DNA of 64,000 nt, taken from assembly GCA_019637355.1 (NCBI GenBank), contig JAHBVT010000001.1:372001-436000 (forward strand), written 5' to 3'. Below are positions 30,634-39,299 of this stretch, one piece after another (position 1 is the stretch's first letter; the number at the start of each line of letters is the position of its first letter). The translations under genes were made by a program, and so were the position numbers. The DNA is from Gemmatimonadaceae bacterium. Its GTDB lineage: Bacteria > Gemmatimonadota > Gemmatimonadetes > Gemmatimonadales > Gemmatimonadaceae. The notes beneath the pieces were generated by a model. That model worked only from the letters and a program-made list of their open reading frames with translations, had not been told where the DNA came from and searched no databases.

Positions 30634-31952
30634 GGCGTCGTGCGCGGTGGGTTCGGCAGGCGTGGGGCGTTCGGCGCGCCCACGACCGTCGTCAGCGAGC
30701 GGTGCCCGTTCGCGCCCACCGTGCGCACGCCCACCCACACGTCGTCGAGTTGCTCGTCGAGCAGGAAGCTCGTAGCCAGGCCTGCCGGCACGATGCGCGT
30801 ATACGTCGGCGCCGTCGTGCGACGCACGAGCAGCTCGTAGCCGCTGACGCCGGGGACGCTGTCCCAGCGGATGTTGAAGCTCTGCCCGCCGGATTCACGG
30901 TCCCGGCTGTAGGCCGTGCGCGTCGGCCGCGATGGCGCCGCCGCCAGCGAGACCACGGTCGCCAAATTCAGGCGCGCCACCTTGGCGATGTAGCCGAAGT
31001 TGACGTGCTCGAAGGTGTCGGTGACGAGGTGCTGCCGCTTGTAGTTCTCGAGCCGCTCCGAGAAGCGCAGCGCCGGAATGCCCTGCCGATGGAACGGTGC
31101 GTGGTCGCCGCCGCGGCCCAGGCGGTCGAGGCGCAGCACCGGCAGGACCTCGAAGTCCGGCTGGTAGAGCGCACCGATCGCCCACACGTAGCGCGCCAGC
31201 TCGCCGCCGCCGACCGCCAGCGAGTCCACCGCGAACACGCGGACGGAAGTCGAGTCCACGCGGCCGTCGTCGGCCACCACATTGCCGATAATGTCGTCGG
31301 TGAACGCCGCCGTCACCGTCTTGCCCTCACGCTGCAGCCGTTCGGCGAACTGCGTCGAGCCCAGCAGGCCCTGCTCCTCGCCCGTGTAGAGCACGAAGGC
31401 GATCGTTGCGTCCAGCCCCTGCGGGAAGTGCTTGCCCACCACCCGCGCGAGCTCCATCACCGCCACCGTGCCTGAGCCGTCATCGTCGGCGCCGGGCGCG
31501 TCGCCGGTGGCGTCCATCGGGTTGGGCGACGAGCAGACGCAGGAGTCGAAGTGCCCGCCGATCACCACCACGCGGTTGGGGTCGCGCCCCGGCAGCCAGG
31601 CGACGACGTTCACGATCGGCCAGCGCGGACGCTCGATGTGGCGCGTGATGACCGCGGTCCCCGTGTCGTACTCCACGCGGAGGCAGCCCCCGCAGTCCCG
31701 CGACGCGCGCTGCAACTCAGCGTAGATCCACCGCCGCGCCGCCCCGACGCCTCGCGTGCTGGACAGCGTGTCGCTCATCGTGTGCCGCGTGCCGAAGGAC
31801 ACGAGCACCGAATCCATCGCGCGGAACCGTGCCGGCGAGACCTCCGCCATCGCCGCCGAAATGCGGGCGTCGCGCTGCAAGCCGAGCGTGGAGGGATTCT
31901 GTGCGCCCAAGCCGGACGCAAGAAGTAAGGAAGCAAGAAGCAAAGTGCGCAT
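30630..31952 (-). CDS. Secreted M28 zinc aminopeptidase with C-terminal Fn3-like domain
   Basis: 440 residues. A signal peptide (about 1-18, ending GLGAQ) precedes an M28 domain. Zinc-ligand motifs include GGHFDS, GADDDGSGT, TGEEQGLLGS and the late FEHVNF histidine. The last roughly 100 residues after RPTRTAYSRDRES look like a fibronectin type III module (YELLVRRTTAPTYTRI). Start ATG 31952 gives the signal peptide directly; an in-frame ATG upstream at 32015 does not. No Shine-Dalgarno is obvious. Confidence 0.9.
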   Translation of the reverse strand: MRTLLLASLLLASGLGAQNPSTLGLQRDARISAAMAEVSPARFRAMDSVLVSFGTRHTMSDTLSSTRGVGAARRWIYAELQRASRDCGGCLRVEYDTGTAVITRHIERPRWPIVNVVAWLPGRDPNRVVVIGGHFDSCVCSSPNPMDATGDAPGADDDGSGTVAVMELARVVGKHFPQGLDATIAFVLYTGEEQGLLGSTQFAERLQREGKTVTAAFTDDIIGNVVADDGRVDSTSVRVFAVDSLAVGGGELARYVWAIGALYQPDFEVLPVLRLDRLGRGGDHAPFHRQGIPALRFSERLENYKRQHLVTDTFEHVNFGYIAKVARLNLATVVSLAAAPSRPTRTAYSRDRESGGQSFNIRWDSVPGVSGYELLVRRTTAPTYTRIVPAGLATSFLLDEQLDDVWVGVRTVGANGHRSLTTVVGAPNAPRLPNPPRTTP

Positions 31953-32001
31953 AAGAAGAGACTCAGAGGAACCCGCAGTGAGCCAGCCAGAGAAACAACG
32001 A

Positions 32002-32034
32002 AGGGAGGCTCTCAAGTGCTGAAAGCGCCTCCCT
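32002..32034. terminator. Hairpin in the gap downstream of the cNMP-binding gene
   Basis: AGGGAGGC (32002-32009) pairs perfectly with GCCTCCCT (32027-32034) around a 17-nt loop. It lies after the minus-strand cNMP-binding gene and before the M28 gene, so it may terminate the former. No T-run is attached. The remaining gap 31953-32082 also holds the single-arm repeat R3. Confidence 0.5.
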
Positions 32035-32047
32035 CTACGCCGTTCCC

Positions 32048-32083
32048 TTCCGTCTTCAGTCTTCCGTCATCCGTCATCCGTCT
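32048..32083. repeat. GACGGAN heptamer tandem, single arm (R3)
   Basis: Reading the minus strand, the stop of the cNMP-binding gene is followed at once by GACGGATGACGGATGACGGA, then GACTGAA and GACGGAAG. Only one arm is present, so this copy cannot form the long hairpin seen at R1 and R2. Confidence 0.75.
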
Positions 32084-32547
32084 CAGAACATCGACATCGC
32101 CAAGAACGACCGCAGCGAATCATTCGTCGCGCGCAACCGGCCCGAGAGCAGGCGGACGCAACTCCACAGCACCTTGTACGCGATCTCGCGGTTGAAGTCG
32201 AGTAGCAGCTCGAAGTCGCTGCGCGAGATGGTCAGCACCTTGGTGCCGCCGTTGGAGATGGCGTCGGTGGAGCGCTCGGAGCGGTCGAACACCGACATCT
32301 CGCCGAAGAGGGCGCCGGGCTTGAGCACGGCCAGTGCTTCCTCGCCGCTGCCGGGCACCACGCGCGAGATGCGCACGTCGCCCTCGACGATCAAGTAGAG
32401 GCGGCTGCCGGCCTCGCCTTCCTTGAAGATGTACTCCCCCGAGACGAACTCCTTGGTGCGGCAGACCTCGGCGACGCGCGCGAGCTCGCCGTCATCCAGG
32501 TTCTGGAAGATCGCCACGCCGCGCAGGAGCTCGACCACATCCGACAT
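32083..32547 (-). CDS. Cyclic-nucleotide-binding domain protein without a DNA-binding domain
   Basis: 154 residues. A single CRP-type cNMP-binding jelly roll with GEYIFKEGEAGSRLYLIVEG and the phosphate-binding-cassette-like FGEMSVFDRSERSTDAI. The C-terminus is a short helix and no HTH follows. It is therefore a stand-alone ligand-binding module, not a transcription factor of the CRP type. Its promoter-like TAGCTT at 32589-32584 gives a 36-nt leader. Ligand and partner unknown. Confidence 0.85.
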   Translation of the reverse strand: MSDVVELLRGVAIFQNLDDGELARVAEVCRTKEFVSGEYIFKEGEAGSRLYLIVEGDVRISRVVPGSGEEALAVLKPGALFGEMSVFDRSERSTDAISNGGTKVLTISRSDFELLLDFNREIAYKVLWSCVRLLSGRLRATNDSLRSFLAMSMF

Positions 32548-32583
32548 TGCAGCCTCGGGTAGTGCAGGGAAGGAGACCTAGCG

Positions 32584-32589
32584 AAGCTA
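32584..32589 (-). promoter_or_regulatory. TAGCTT -10-like element for the cNMP-binding gene
   Basis: On the minus strand, TAGCTTCGCTAGG starts 42 nt before ATG 32547. The string TAGCTTCGCTAG is identical to that at 21213. Confidence 0.5.
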
Positions 32590-32641
32590 CCCCAGAGGCT
32601 CGGGGCAGGGCAAGCTGTGGTGCCGCAACCGGTTGCCGTTT

Positions 32642-32647
32642 TAGCTT
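32642..32647 (+). promoter_or_regulatory. TAGCTT -10-like element, leaderless
   Basis: TAGCTT, five G residues, then ATG 32653. This is the shortest spacing in the set. Confidence 0.55.
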
Positions 32648-32652
32648 GGGGG

Positions 32653-33198
32653 ATGCGACGGATCGGGCTTCTCGGCGGGGCTTTCGCGCGCCGCGCGGCA
32701 CGTGTGGCGGCGACGCTTGCGTGCTGGGGCGTGCCGGCGACCCTGGCTGCCCAGGTCCACGACGAACTGCGCCACGCGCCGCGGGTGCCGCAGTGGGAAC
32801 TCCGGGCGGAGGGGGTGGCTGCGCAGCAGCCGAGCGCGGTCGTGGGCGCGGGGGTCAACCTGCGCGCGGGCTGGTATGTGCGTGCGGGGGCGCTGCTTGC
32901 GGCTGGGGCGGCCTTCCCGGAATCTGGTCGGGCAGTCGGCCTAGCACGGCTCGACGCGACGCTGCGCTTCCACCTCGATCCGTTTGCCGACCGGCCGCGC
33001 GGACTCTATGCGGGTGGCGGGCTCAGCGCCGCGCACGTCGGCGGCGGAGACGGATTGCAGGATCCGCGTCTGATGCTGCTGGTGGGCGTCGAGGGCGAGC
33101 CGTCTGCCGGCCGTGCCTGGGCGTTCGAGGTCGGTGTCGGCGGCGGACTGCGCATCGGCGTGGCCCGGCGCAGCGCACGCCGCGACGGCTACCGCTAG
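32653..33198 (+). CDS. Secreted small beta-barrel-like protein, unknown function
   Basis: 181 residues. An Arg-rich start and signal peptide (about 1-33, ending ATLAAQ) precede alternating hydrophobic strands rich in Gly and Tyr (GAGVNLRAGWYVRAGALLAA, YAGGGLSAAH, FEVGVGGGLRIGVA). This suggests an eight-stranded outer-membrane barrel of the OmpW/OmpA-like size. No family motif recognised. Start ATG 32653 chosen from promoter geometry; a GTG at 32617 would place the promoter inside the gene. Confidence 0.6.
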   Translation: MRRIGLLGGAFARRAARVAATLACWGVPATLAAQVHDELRHAPRVPQWELRAEGVAAQQPSAVVGAGVNLRAGWYVRAGALLAAGAAFPESGRAVGLARLDATLRFHLDPFADRPRGLYAGGGLSAAHVGGGDGLQDPRLMLLVGVEGEPSAGRAWAFEVGVGGGLRIGVARRSARRDGYR

Positions 33199-33221
33199 CC
33201 GCCAGCGCAAGGCCTTGAAAC

Positions 33222-33254
33222 GACGAAGCCCCGGCGCGTGGCCGGGGCTTCGTC
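33222..33254. terminator. Perfect bidirectional hairpin terminator between convergent genes
   Basis: GACGAAGCCCCGGC (33222-33235), loop GCGTG, GCCGGGGCTTCGTC (33241-33254): a 14-bp stem with no mismatch. It sits between the 3' ends of a plus-strand and a minus-strand gene, so it can serve both. Confidence 0.85.
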
Positions 33255-33258
33255 TGCA

Positions 33259-33537
33259 TCAGGCGGCGCTGACCGCGTCTTCGGTCGCGCCCTTCTTCAC
33301 CGTCGGGGCCGCGAAGCGCTCACCGAGCACCCGCAGGTCCGCGATCTGCTGCTTGCTGAGCTCGTGGTAGCGTTCGGCGAGATACTGCATCGTCTCGTTG
33401 AACCACTCCGTCTGGTGCTCGGGCAAGGACCCGATCACGCCACAGCTCATAATGTGTTGGAACAACTCATTGCGCGCATCGTCGAACGGGGATGGCGCAG
33501 CGGTCCGTGCCGGACCGCGATTTTTCGGTCTGCTCAT
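33259..33537 (-). CDS. Small hypothetical protein
   Basis: 92 residues. Basic Pro-rich start (MSRPKNRGPARTAAPSP) followed by a predicted helical core FDDARNELFQHIMSCGVIG and ETMQYLAERYHELSKQQIAD. No signal peptide or membrane segment. A TAGCTT element lies 49 nt upstream on the minus strand and a perfect terminator lies 5 nt downstream, so it looks like a monocistronic gene. Function not recognised. Confidence 0.65.
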   Translation of the reverse strand: MSRPKNRGPARTAAPSPFDDARNELFQHIMSCGVIGSLPEHQTEWFNETMQYLAERYHELSKQQIADLRVLGERFAAPTVKKGATEDAVSAA

Positions 33538-33586
33538 CTCGTCCGTTTTGAGGTGAGAGTGGACGGTTCGTTCCGCCCACGGGCGA

Positions 33587-33592
33587 AAGCTA
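33587..33592 (-). promoter_or_regulatory. TAGCTT -10-like element upstream of the small hypothetical gene
   Basis: TAGCTT reads on the minus strand 33592-33587, leaving 49 nt to ATG 33537. The same gap (33538-33679) also holds TAGTTT at about 33635 on the plus strand, possibly for the DsbA-like gene. Confidence 0.45.
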
Positions 33593-33679
33593 ATCGAGGT
33601 GCGCCCATTCTCCTACCCCACGTGTGCAGATAGTTTGCGAGGGTTCACCCTCACATCGTGACCCCGTTCGGAGCAGCCC

Positions 33680-34378
33680 GTGGCCCGCAAGTCTCCCGGT
33701 TCAAACAAGTCCTTCGGCGCGATCGTCGCCGTCGTCGTGGTGGTCGGCGTGGCCGTCCTCGGGTACGTCGTGTCGCGTCCGCGCCAGGTCCAGCAGATCG
33801 ACCTCGCCACGATGCCCAAGGTCGAGGCGGCGGGAATCCTCAAGGGCAATCCCGATGCGCCGGTGCAGGTGATCGAGTTCGCGGACTTCGAGTGTCCCGC
33901 CTGCGGCAACTTCGCGATGGTGACGATGCCGGACGTGATGAAGCGCCTGGTCGAGACCGGCGTGGTGGCGTTCCGCTTCTACGATATGCCCGGGCACACC
34001 AATTCGATCCCCGCCCACAATGCGGCGCACTGCGCCAACGAGCAGGGCAAGTTCTGGGAGATGCACGACCTCATCTACGCGGGCCAGTTCGACTGGAACA
34101 CCCAGGCGACCCGGAACCCGAAGCGCGTGCTGCAACGCTATGCCGAGCGCATCGGGCTCGACGTGAACCAGTGGAGCGAGTGCGTGGACTCCGGCCGGCA
34201 ACTGCCGCAGATCTCCGCGAACCGCGAGGAGTCGGCTCGCTTCCGCGCCCGCTACACCCCGACGTTCGTCATCGGCGGCACCGTCGTCGATGGATCGATC
34301 CCGTACGACGAGTTCAAGCGCTACGTGGACGCGGCCCTCGCGCAGGCCACCACGATGGCGCAGCCGCCGGGCAGGTGA
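33680..34378 (+). CDS. Membrane-anchored DsbA-family thiol-disulfide protein
   Basis: 232 residues. One N-terminal transmembrane helix (about 13-31) precedes a thioredoxin-4/DsbA fold with active-site CPAC (Cys72, Cys75, in FECPACGNF) and cis-proline YTPTFVIGG. Likely a periplasm-facing oxidoreductase anchored in the inner membrane. GTG start at 33680 is supported by GGAG six bases upstream. It is convergent with the lipoprotein gene. Oxidase versus isomerase role cannot be told from the sequence. Confidence 0.88.
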   Translation: MARKSPGSNKSFGAIVAVVVVVGVAVLGYVVSRPRQVQQIDLATMPKVEAAGILKGNPDAPVQVIEFADFECPACGNFAMVTMPDVMKRLVETGVVAFRFYDMPGHTNSIPAHNAAHCANEQGKFWEMHDLIYAGQFDWNTQATRNPKRVLQRYAERIGLDVNQWSECVDSGRQLPQISANREESARFRARYTPTFVIGGTVVDGSIPYDEFKRYVDAALAQATTMAQPPGR

Positions 34379-34391
34379 GCATCGGGCGGTC

Positions 34392-35897
34392 CTAGTCCGG
34401 GGCGCGGCGGACGCCGCCCCAAGCGGCGCCCGTAGGCCCGGAACGCGGCCGCCCCGGCTTCGCCGACGGCGCGCTCGTCCCCTCGGGTGGCGCCATCAAC
34501 CCGGCGCCCGCCACCGCGGCACTGAGCGCGTACGAGCCCGTCACGCCGCCGTGGAAGCTCGTCGCCCACACGCGGTACGTGCCCGCCGGCAGCATCCGCA
34601 CGAGGCGTGAGTCGGTTCCCGCGCCTCCATCGTCGTCCGCGTCGAGGAATTCGTCGTCCGCGGTGCGCAGTTCCAGATAGGTGTCGAAGCCAGCGCTCGT
34701 CAGGTTGAGTTCCACCATCGTCGGAGCGTCCAGCGTCAGCGTCCACGGGTCGCCGAAGGCGCTCGGGTAGCCTTCCATCGGGCAGTCGGTAATCGCCAGC
34801 GCGCCGTTGACGGTGCTGGGCAGCGCCAGCACGCCGGCCGCCGGGCAGGGTACCGACTCCTCCACGCTGAGGGTTACGGTGCCGCTGTTTCCCGCGAAGG
34901 TGCCTCCCCACAGCAGGTACTCGCCCGCCTGCAGCATCCGCGTGACGGAGGTAGTTCCCGGAAGGAACGCGACGTTGGCGTCGAGGAACTCCAGCAGCGG
35001 ACCGGTGATGGCCACGACGGGCGCGAAGTCGGCCGACGTGGCCGAGACGCGCACGCGCTGCGGCGCGGCTAACGTGAGGCGCCAGCCCTCGGCCGCCGGA
35101 CCGGCCAGCAGCGTGCAGGAGGCATCGCCCACGGCTGCGCTGGCCTCGCCGCCCAGCGTGATCGTCGCGGTGATCCCGGTGCCGCAGTTGCCTCCGGTCA
35201 CGGCGCTGCTGAGTTCAAAGCTGTTCGTCACGGCCGGCACATCGTCTGCGCCCACGAACAGATGGTAGGTCCCCGCGTGCTGGACGGTCCGCATCGTGGC
35301 GGTGACGCCGTCGGTGCTGAACGCACCCTCCAAGACCCAGCCGTCGGCGTCGAGCAGGAAGAGCAGGGGCACGAAGCCCGTCGCCGAGACCGTGAAGCGC
35401 GCCCCGCCGCTCCCGCTAAACGTCACGGGGTAACCGAAGGCGCGGTACGCACCATAAAGGATGCAGCTGCCGGCCCCACCGATGCTCCCGTTGCGTGAGC
35501 CGCCGATCGCCAATGCCGCCTGTGTGCTCGCCGCGCAGGGCGGATAGCGCACGTGGACCGCCACCGAACGCGTGGCCGTGCCCGACGTCGCCGTGATGAA
35601 CGTGGATCCGACGCCCACCGCCGTCACGAGTCCGCCCTCGGACACCGTCGCGACGGCCGACGCCGACGTGGTCCACGTCACCGGGGCCCCGCTGATCGTG
35701 GAGCCGCTGGCGCTCGTGGCCGTCGCGACGAGCTGCCGCGTGCCGCCGAGGTCGAGAGAATCGCCCGCATTCGCGATGACCAGCGCCGCCACGCGCGGCG
35801 CCGGCGCCGTCGCCGTCTCGCAGCCGGCGATGAGCGGCAACGTGAGGAGCAGGGCGACAGCCGTGCGGGAAATGCGGCGCAGCGCGAACCGGACCAT
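34392..35897 (-). CDS. Lipoprotein with one Ig-like (BIG2) domain and three PPC-like repeats
   Basis: 501 residues. Signal peptide with lipobox LIAGC; Cys25 is the likely lipid site. Residues about 34-118 look like a bacterial Ig-like group 2 domain (SASGSTISGAPVTWTTS, GLVTAVGVGSTFITATSG). Three roughly 115-residue repeats follow, each opening with a Cys and containing strands such as TLTLDAPTMVELNLTSAGFD and MLPAGTYRVWATSF. These resemble pre-peptidase C-terminal domains. ATG 35897 is chosen because GGAG lies six bases upstream. Probably surface or periplasmic; binding role is inference. Confidence 0.78.
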   Translation of the reverse strand: MVRFALRRISRTAVALLLTLPLIAGCETATAPAPRVAALVIANAGDSLDLGGTRQLVATATSASGSTISGAPVTWTTSASAVATVSEGGLVTAVGVGSTFITATSGTATRSVAVHVRYPPCAASTQAALAIGGSRNGSIGGAGSCILYGAYRAFGYPVTFSGSGGARFTVSATGFVPLLFLLDADGWVLEGAFSTDGVTATMRTVQHAGTYHLFVGADDVPAVTNSFELSSAVTGGNCGTGITATITLGGEASAAVGDASCTLLAGPAAEGWRLTLAAPQRVRVSATSADFAPVVAITGPLLEFLDANVAFLPGTTSVTRMLQAGEYLLWGGTFAGNSGTVTLSVEESVPCPAAGVLALPSTVNGALAITDCPMEGYPSAFGDPWTLTLDAPTMVELNLTSAGFDTYLELRTADDEFLDADDDGGAGTDSRLVRMLPAGTYRVWATSFHGGVTGSYALSAAVAGAGLMAPPEGTSAPSAKPGRPRSGPTGAAWGGVRRAPD

Positions 35898-35995
35898 CGA
35901 CAACTCCAGTGAGGGATGTCTGAGATATGCCGAGTCGCGCCCGAGGTGCCATCACGCCCTAGGGCCACGCACCAAGGGAGCGTTTCGGCGCCTGC

Positions 35996-37960
35996 TCAGC
36001 CCTCGTCGGCCTCGTACTGCTCCTTCAGCGACGCCACCACGTTCGGATCCGCCAACGTTGTCGTATCACCCAGTGCACGGCCCTCGGCGATGTCTCGCAA
36101 TAGCCGCCGCATAATCTTGCCCGAGCGCGTCTTCGGCAGGTCCGCCGAGAAGAGCACGTCGTCCGGCCGCGCGAGCGCGCCGATCTTCTTGGCCACGAAC
36201 TCACGCAGCTCATCGCGCAGCGATGAACTCTTCTGGAAACCGTCGCGCAGCGTGACGAAGGCGCAGACGGCCTGGCCCTTGAGGTCGTGCGCCTTGCCGA
36301 CCACCGCCGCTTCGGCCACCGCCGGATGTTCGACCAGCGCCGACTCCACTTCCATCGTGCCGATGCGGTGTCCGGCCACGTTGAGCACGTCGTCCACACG
36401 CCCGAGCAGCCAGAAGTAGCCGTCGGCGTCGAGCTTGGCGCCGTCGCCGGCAAAGTAGAGGTCCGGGCGGCCCGGCCACTTGGAGAAGTACGTCTGCACA
36501 TAGCGGGCGTCGTCGCCCCAGATGGTGCGCAGCATCGACGGCCACGGCTTGGTGAGCACCAACAGGCCACCGCCACTCGTGAGTTCGTTGGCCGCCGCAT
36601 CCATCAGCTTGGCGGAGTAGCCGGGGAGGGCCTGCGTCGCCGAGCCGGGCTTAGTGGCGGTGAGCCCGGGCAGCGGCGAGATGACGATTGAGCCCGTCTC
36701 CGTCTGCCACCAGGTGTCCACCACCGGGCAGCGGTCGCCGCCGATGTGCTCGCGGTACCACATCCAGGCTTCAGGATTGATCGGTTCGCCGACGGAGCCG
36801 AGCAGGCGCAGCGTCGAGAGGTCGTGCCGCTGCGGGTGCTCCACGCCCCACTTCATAAAGGCGCGGATGGCCGTGGGCGCGGTGTAGAGGATGGTCACCC
36901 CGTAGCGCGCGATGATGCTCCAGAAGCGGTCGCGCTCCGGCCAGTCGGGCGCGCCTTCGTACATCACGCAGGTGGCGCCGTTGGCCAGGGGTCCGTACAC
37001 GAGGTAGCTGTGGCCGGTGATCCAGCCGACGTCGGCCGTACACCAGAACACATCGTCGTCTTTGAGGTCGAACACCATCTTCGTCGAACTGGCGACGCCG
37101 GTGAGGTAACCGCCGGTGGTGTGCACGATGCCCTTCGGCTTGCCCGTCGTACCGGAGGTGTAGAGGATGAACAGCACGTCCTCGGCGTCCATCGGCTCCG
37201 GCGCGCACTGATCGTTGGCGTGCTGCATCAGGCGGTGGTACCAGTGGTCGCGGCCCTCCTGCATATCCACGTGCGCCTCGCCGATCGGCCCGCCCGCGCG
37301 GCGCTGCACCACGACCACGTGCTGCACGCTGGGGCATCCTTCGAGCGCCTTGTCGGTGTTGCGCTTGAGCGGCACGACCTGCCCGCGACGATACCCGCCA
37401 TCGGCGGTAATCACAACCTTGGCCTCGGCGTCGTTCATCCGGTCGCGCAGGCTCTCGGGCGAGAAGCCGCCAAAGACCACCGAGTGGATGGCGCCGATGC
37501 GCGCACAGGCCAGCATCGCCACGGCCGCTTCGGGAATCAGCGGCAGATAGATGCCGACGCGGTCGCCTTTCGTGACGCCCAGTGACTTGAGCACGTTGGC
37601 GAAGCAGCGCACCTCGCGCGCGAGCTCCCAGTAGGTGAGCGTGCGCCGGTCGCCGGGCTCGCCTTCCCAGATGATGGCCGCCTTGTTGCGCAGCGCCCCG
37701 GCGAGATGCCGATCGAGGCAGTTCTCGCTGACGTTGAGTTGGCCGCCGATGAACCACTTGGCGTGTGGTGGTTGCCAGTCGAGCACGCGTTCCCAGGGCT
37801 TGGTCCACCGCAGCGTGGCTGCCTGCTCTGCCCAGTAGTGGATGAAGTCCCGGTCAGCCGCTTTGTGTCGGCTACGGTCGTGGACGTGGGCCTGCGCGCT
37901 GAACTCCGGCGCGGGCGGGAAGGAGCGATTCTCGACGAGCAGGTCGCGGATCTCTTGCAT
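35996..37960 (-). CDS. acs: Acetyl-CoA synthetase
   Basis: 654 residues, the normal length. It activates acetate to acetyl-CoA via acetyl-AMP. Adenylate-forming motifs are present: [19 protein letters not shown], and the C-terminal [11 protein letters not shown], whose Lys615 is the lysine acetylated for regulation in known Acs enzymes. Start ATG 37960 is set by TAGCAT seven bases upstream and by the position of the family N-terminus. An upstream in-frame start at 38017 would add 19 residues through the promoter. Confidence 0.95.
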   Translation of the reverse strand: MQEIRDLLVENRSFPPAPEFSAQAHVHDRSRHKAADRDFIHYWAEQAATLRWTKPWERVLDWQPPHAKWFIGGQLNVSENCLDRHLAGALRNKAAIIWEGEPGDRRTLTYWELAREVRCFANVLKSLGVTKGDRVGIYLPLIPEAAVAMLACARIGAIHSVVFGGFSPESLRDRMNDAEAKVVITADGGYRRGQVVPLKRNTDKALEGCPSVQHVVVVQRRAGGPIGEAHVDMQEGRDHWYHRLMQHANDQCAPEPMDAEDVLFILYTSGTTGKPKGIVHTTGGYLTGVASSTKMVFDLKDDDVFWCTADVGWITGHSYLVYGPLANGATCVMYEGAPDWPERDRFWSIIARYGVTILYTAPTAIRAFMKWGVEHPQRHDLSTLRLLGSVGEPINPEAWMWYREHIGGDRCPVVDTWWQTETGSIVISPLPGLTATKPGSATQALPGYSAKLMDAAANELTSGGGLLVLTKPWPSMLRTIWGDDARYVQTYFSKWPGRPDLYFAGDGAKLDADGYFWLLGRVDDVLNVAGHRIGTMEVESALVEHPAVAEAAVVGKAHDLKGQAVCAFVTLRDGFQKSSSLRDELREFVAKKIGALARPDDVLFSADLPKTRSGKIMRRLLRDIAEGRALGDTTTLADPNVVASLKEQYEADEG

Positions 37961-37967
37961 AGGCAAA

Positions 37968-37973
37968 ATGCTA
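37968..37973 (-). promoter_or_regulatory. TAGCAT -10-like element for leaderless acs
   Basis: TAGCAT on the minus strand, seven bases, then ATG 37960. A TTGACA on the same strand (38005-38000) lies 26 nt upstream, too far for a standard -35/-10 pair. It may belong to an alternative start or be coincidental. Confidence 0.5.
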
Positions 37974-38187
37974 ATGACTGCGGTGGCGTATTCCGGATAT
38001 GTCAACATATGCGACACTGACGCATTTTTTGCCAGATTTACCGCAAGCCGCGGTGCTGATTGGGGGAAGTCACGCTGTGACAGACTGCTAACTGCTTGTT
38101 GAATATGATGTTACGGCGCGAGCTTGGTGGCACGGGTATCGCCATTGTAGCGAGGGCAGAAATGCACTCCGCCCATCAGGAGCCCTC
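37974..38187. other. AT-richer intergenic region between acs and the STAS gene
   Basis: This 214-bp gap is clearly less GC-rich than its surroundings (for example the CGCATTTTTTGCC stretch near 38021). It holds a 13-bp palindrome, GTCACGCTGTGAC, at 38069-38081, a candidate operator. AGGAG at 38178-38182 is the ribosome binding site of the STAS gene. No coding frame is convincing. Confidence 0.5.
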
Positions 38188-38520
38188 GTGGCCGCGACTA
38201 TGACCTATCACAGCCCGGACCCCATCCTCGTGCCCCTAGTGTGTCCGCCCCGACTCACCACTGAGCATCGGGTGGATTTCCGCCGCGATGCGCTGCACGC
38301 GCTCGACGCCGCGTTGGCAGTCGGCGCACGGGCGGTCACGCTGGACCTCGGCGCGGTCGTGGAGATCGACGCCAGCGGACTCGGCGTCTTGATTCTCCTG
38401 CAGAAGCGGGCCCGTGAGCTGGGGATGCGCACGCGTCTCGTGCAGGTGCCCGGCGTGGTCGAGCAGCTCCTCAAGGAGACGCAGATGGCTCCCCTCTTCG
38501 ACATCGTCCGCACCGGATAG
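38188..38520 (+). CDS. STAS-domain protein (anti-sigma-factor antagonist type)
   Basis: 110 residues. STAS core with VTLDLGAVVEIDASGLGVLI; Ser63 in the DASGLG loop is at the position phosphorylated in SpoIIAA/RsbV-type antagonists. GTG start with AGGAG five bases upstream; ATG 38200 is possible. No matching anti-sigma kinase or sigma factor lies next to it, so the partner must be elsewhere. Confidence 0.83.
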   Translation: MAATMTYHSPDPILVPLVCPPRLTTEHRVDFRRDALHALDAALAVGARAVTLDLGAVVEIDASGLGVLILLQKRARELGMRTRLVQVPGVVEQLLKETQMAPLFDIVRTG

Positions 38521-38561
38521 GCCCCGGGGCAGCGACGCCCCCGTTCGACGATGGCATCGGG

Positions 38562-38567
38562 TAGCTT
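38562..38567 (+). promoter_or_regulatory. TAGCTT -10-like element for the ccm operon
   Basis: TAGCTT followed by seven bases and ATG 38575, the start of a nine-codon frame rather than of ccmA itself. This suggests that transcription starts at the minicistron. Confidence 0.55.
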
Positions 38568-38574
38568 TCGCCCG

Positions 38575-38604
38575 ATGCCTCACACCCAGGACCCGACGCC
38601 GTGA
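38575..38604 (+). CDS. Nine-residue leader peptide overlapping ccmA
   Basis: ATG 38575 opens the frame MPHTQDPTP and ends with TGA 38602-38604, which overlaps the ccmA GTG (GTGA). The ATG is placed at the expected first transcribed base of the TAGCTT promoter. If translated, ribosomes entering at this leaderless ATG could reinitiate on ccmA, which has no obvious Shine-Dalgarno of its own. Existence of the peptide is inferred from geometry only. Confidence 0.45.
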   Translation: MPHTQDPTP

Positions 38605-39299
38605 CGGCGTTGCTCGACGCGTCCGGCCTCGCGCGCAGCTTCGGTACGCGCCGCGCCGTGGATGGCGTACGGTTCGCCCTCGCTGGGGGAGAGGCGCTGG
38701 CGCTCTTTGGCCCCAACGGCGCTGGCAAGACCACGCTGCTGCGGCTGCTCGCCGGACTGCTCAAGCCCGATGCCGGGCAGGCACGCATTGCGGGCGAGCT
38801 GTTGCCCGCCACTGCCGCCCGTGCGCGCATCGGGCTCATCTCGCATCGCACGATGCTCTACGACACGCTCACCGCGCGCGAGAACGTGTTGTTCGCGGCG
38901 CGGCTGTACGGCCTCGCCGACCCGGATGCCGCTACGCAGCAGGCCCTCGACCAACTGCGCGTGGCTGACCGCGCCGAAGTGCCGGTGCGGGCGCTCTCGC
39001 GCGGTCTGCAACAGCGTGTGGCCATCGCGCGGGCCATCGTGCACGAGCCGGATGTCCTGCTCGCCGACGAGCCCTACACGGGCCTCGACGAGCAGGGCGC
39101 CGGCGCGCTCACCGGACTCTTGCGCGAACGCCGCAGCGCCGGTGCGGCGCTGGTGGTCGTGACGCACCAGTTGCAGGAAGGCCTCGCCGTCGCGTCGCAC
39201 GCGGCGGTGATGCGCGCCGGCCAGTTCCTGCGCCTCGAATCCACCGCCGGACTCGACGCCGCACGCTATGCCACCGAGTACCGAGGAATGTTCTCGTGA
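38601..39299 (+). CDS. ccmA: Haem exporter ATP-binding subunit CcmA
   Basis: 232 residues. Walker A FGPNGAGKTT, signature ALSRGLQQRV (LSxGxxQ) and Walker B VLLADEPYTGLD. Assignment to CcmA rests on the following ccmB and ccmC genes, with which it overlaps (GTGA to ccmB). In system I cytochrome c maturation CcmAB hydrolyse ATP to release haem-loaded CcmE. GTG start at 38601. ccmE, ccmF and ccmH are not in the window. Confidence 0.9.
   Translation: MTALLDASGLARSFGTRRAVDGVRFALAGGEALALFGPNGAGKTTLLRLLAGLLKPDAGQARIAGELLPATAARARIGLISHRTMLYDTLTARENVLFAARLYGLADPDAATQQALDQLRVADRAEVPVRALSRGLQQRVAIARAIVHEPDVLLADEPYTGLDEQGAGALTGLLRERRSAGAALVVVTHQLQEGLAVASHAAVMRAGQFLRLESTAGLDAARYATEYRGMFS

Noticed and set aside
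38000-38005. TTGACA as the -35 of the acs promoter
   Set aside because: It is 26 nt from the TAGCAT -10-like element, too far for a standard promoter; kept only as a note.
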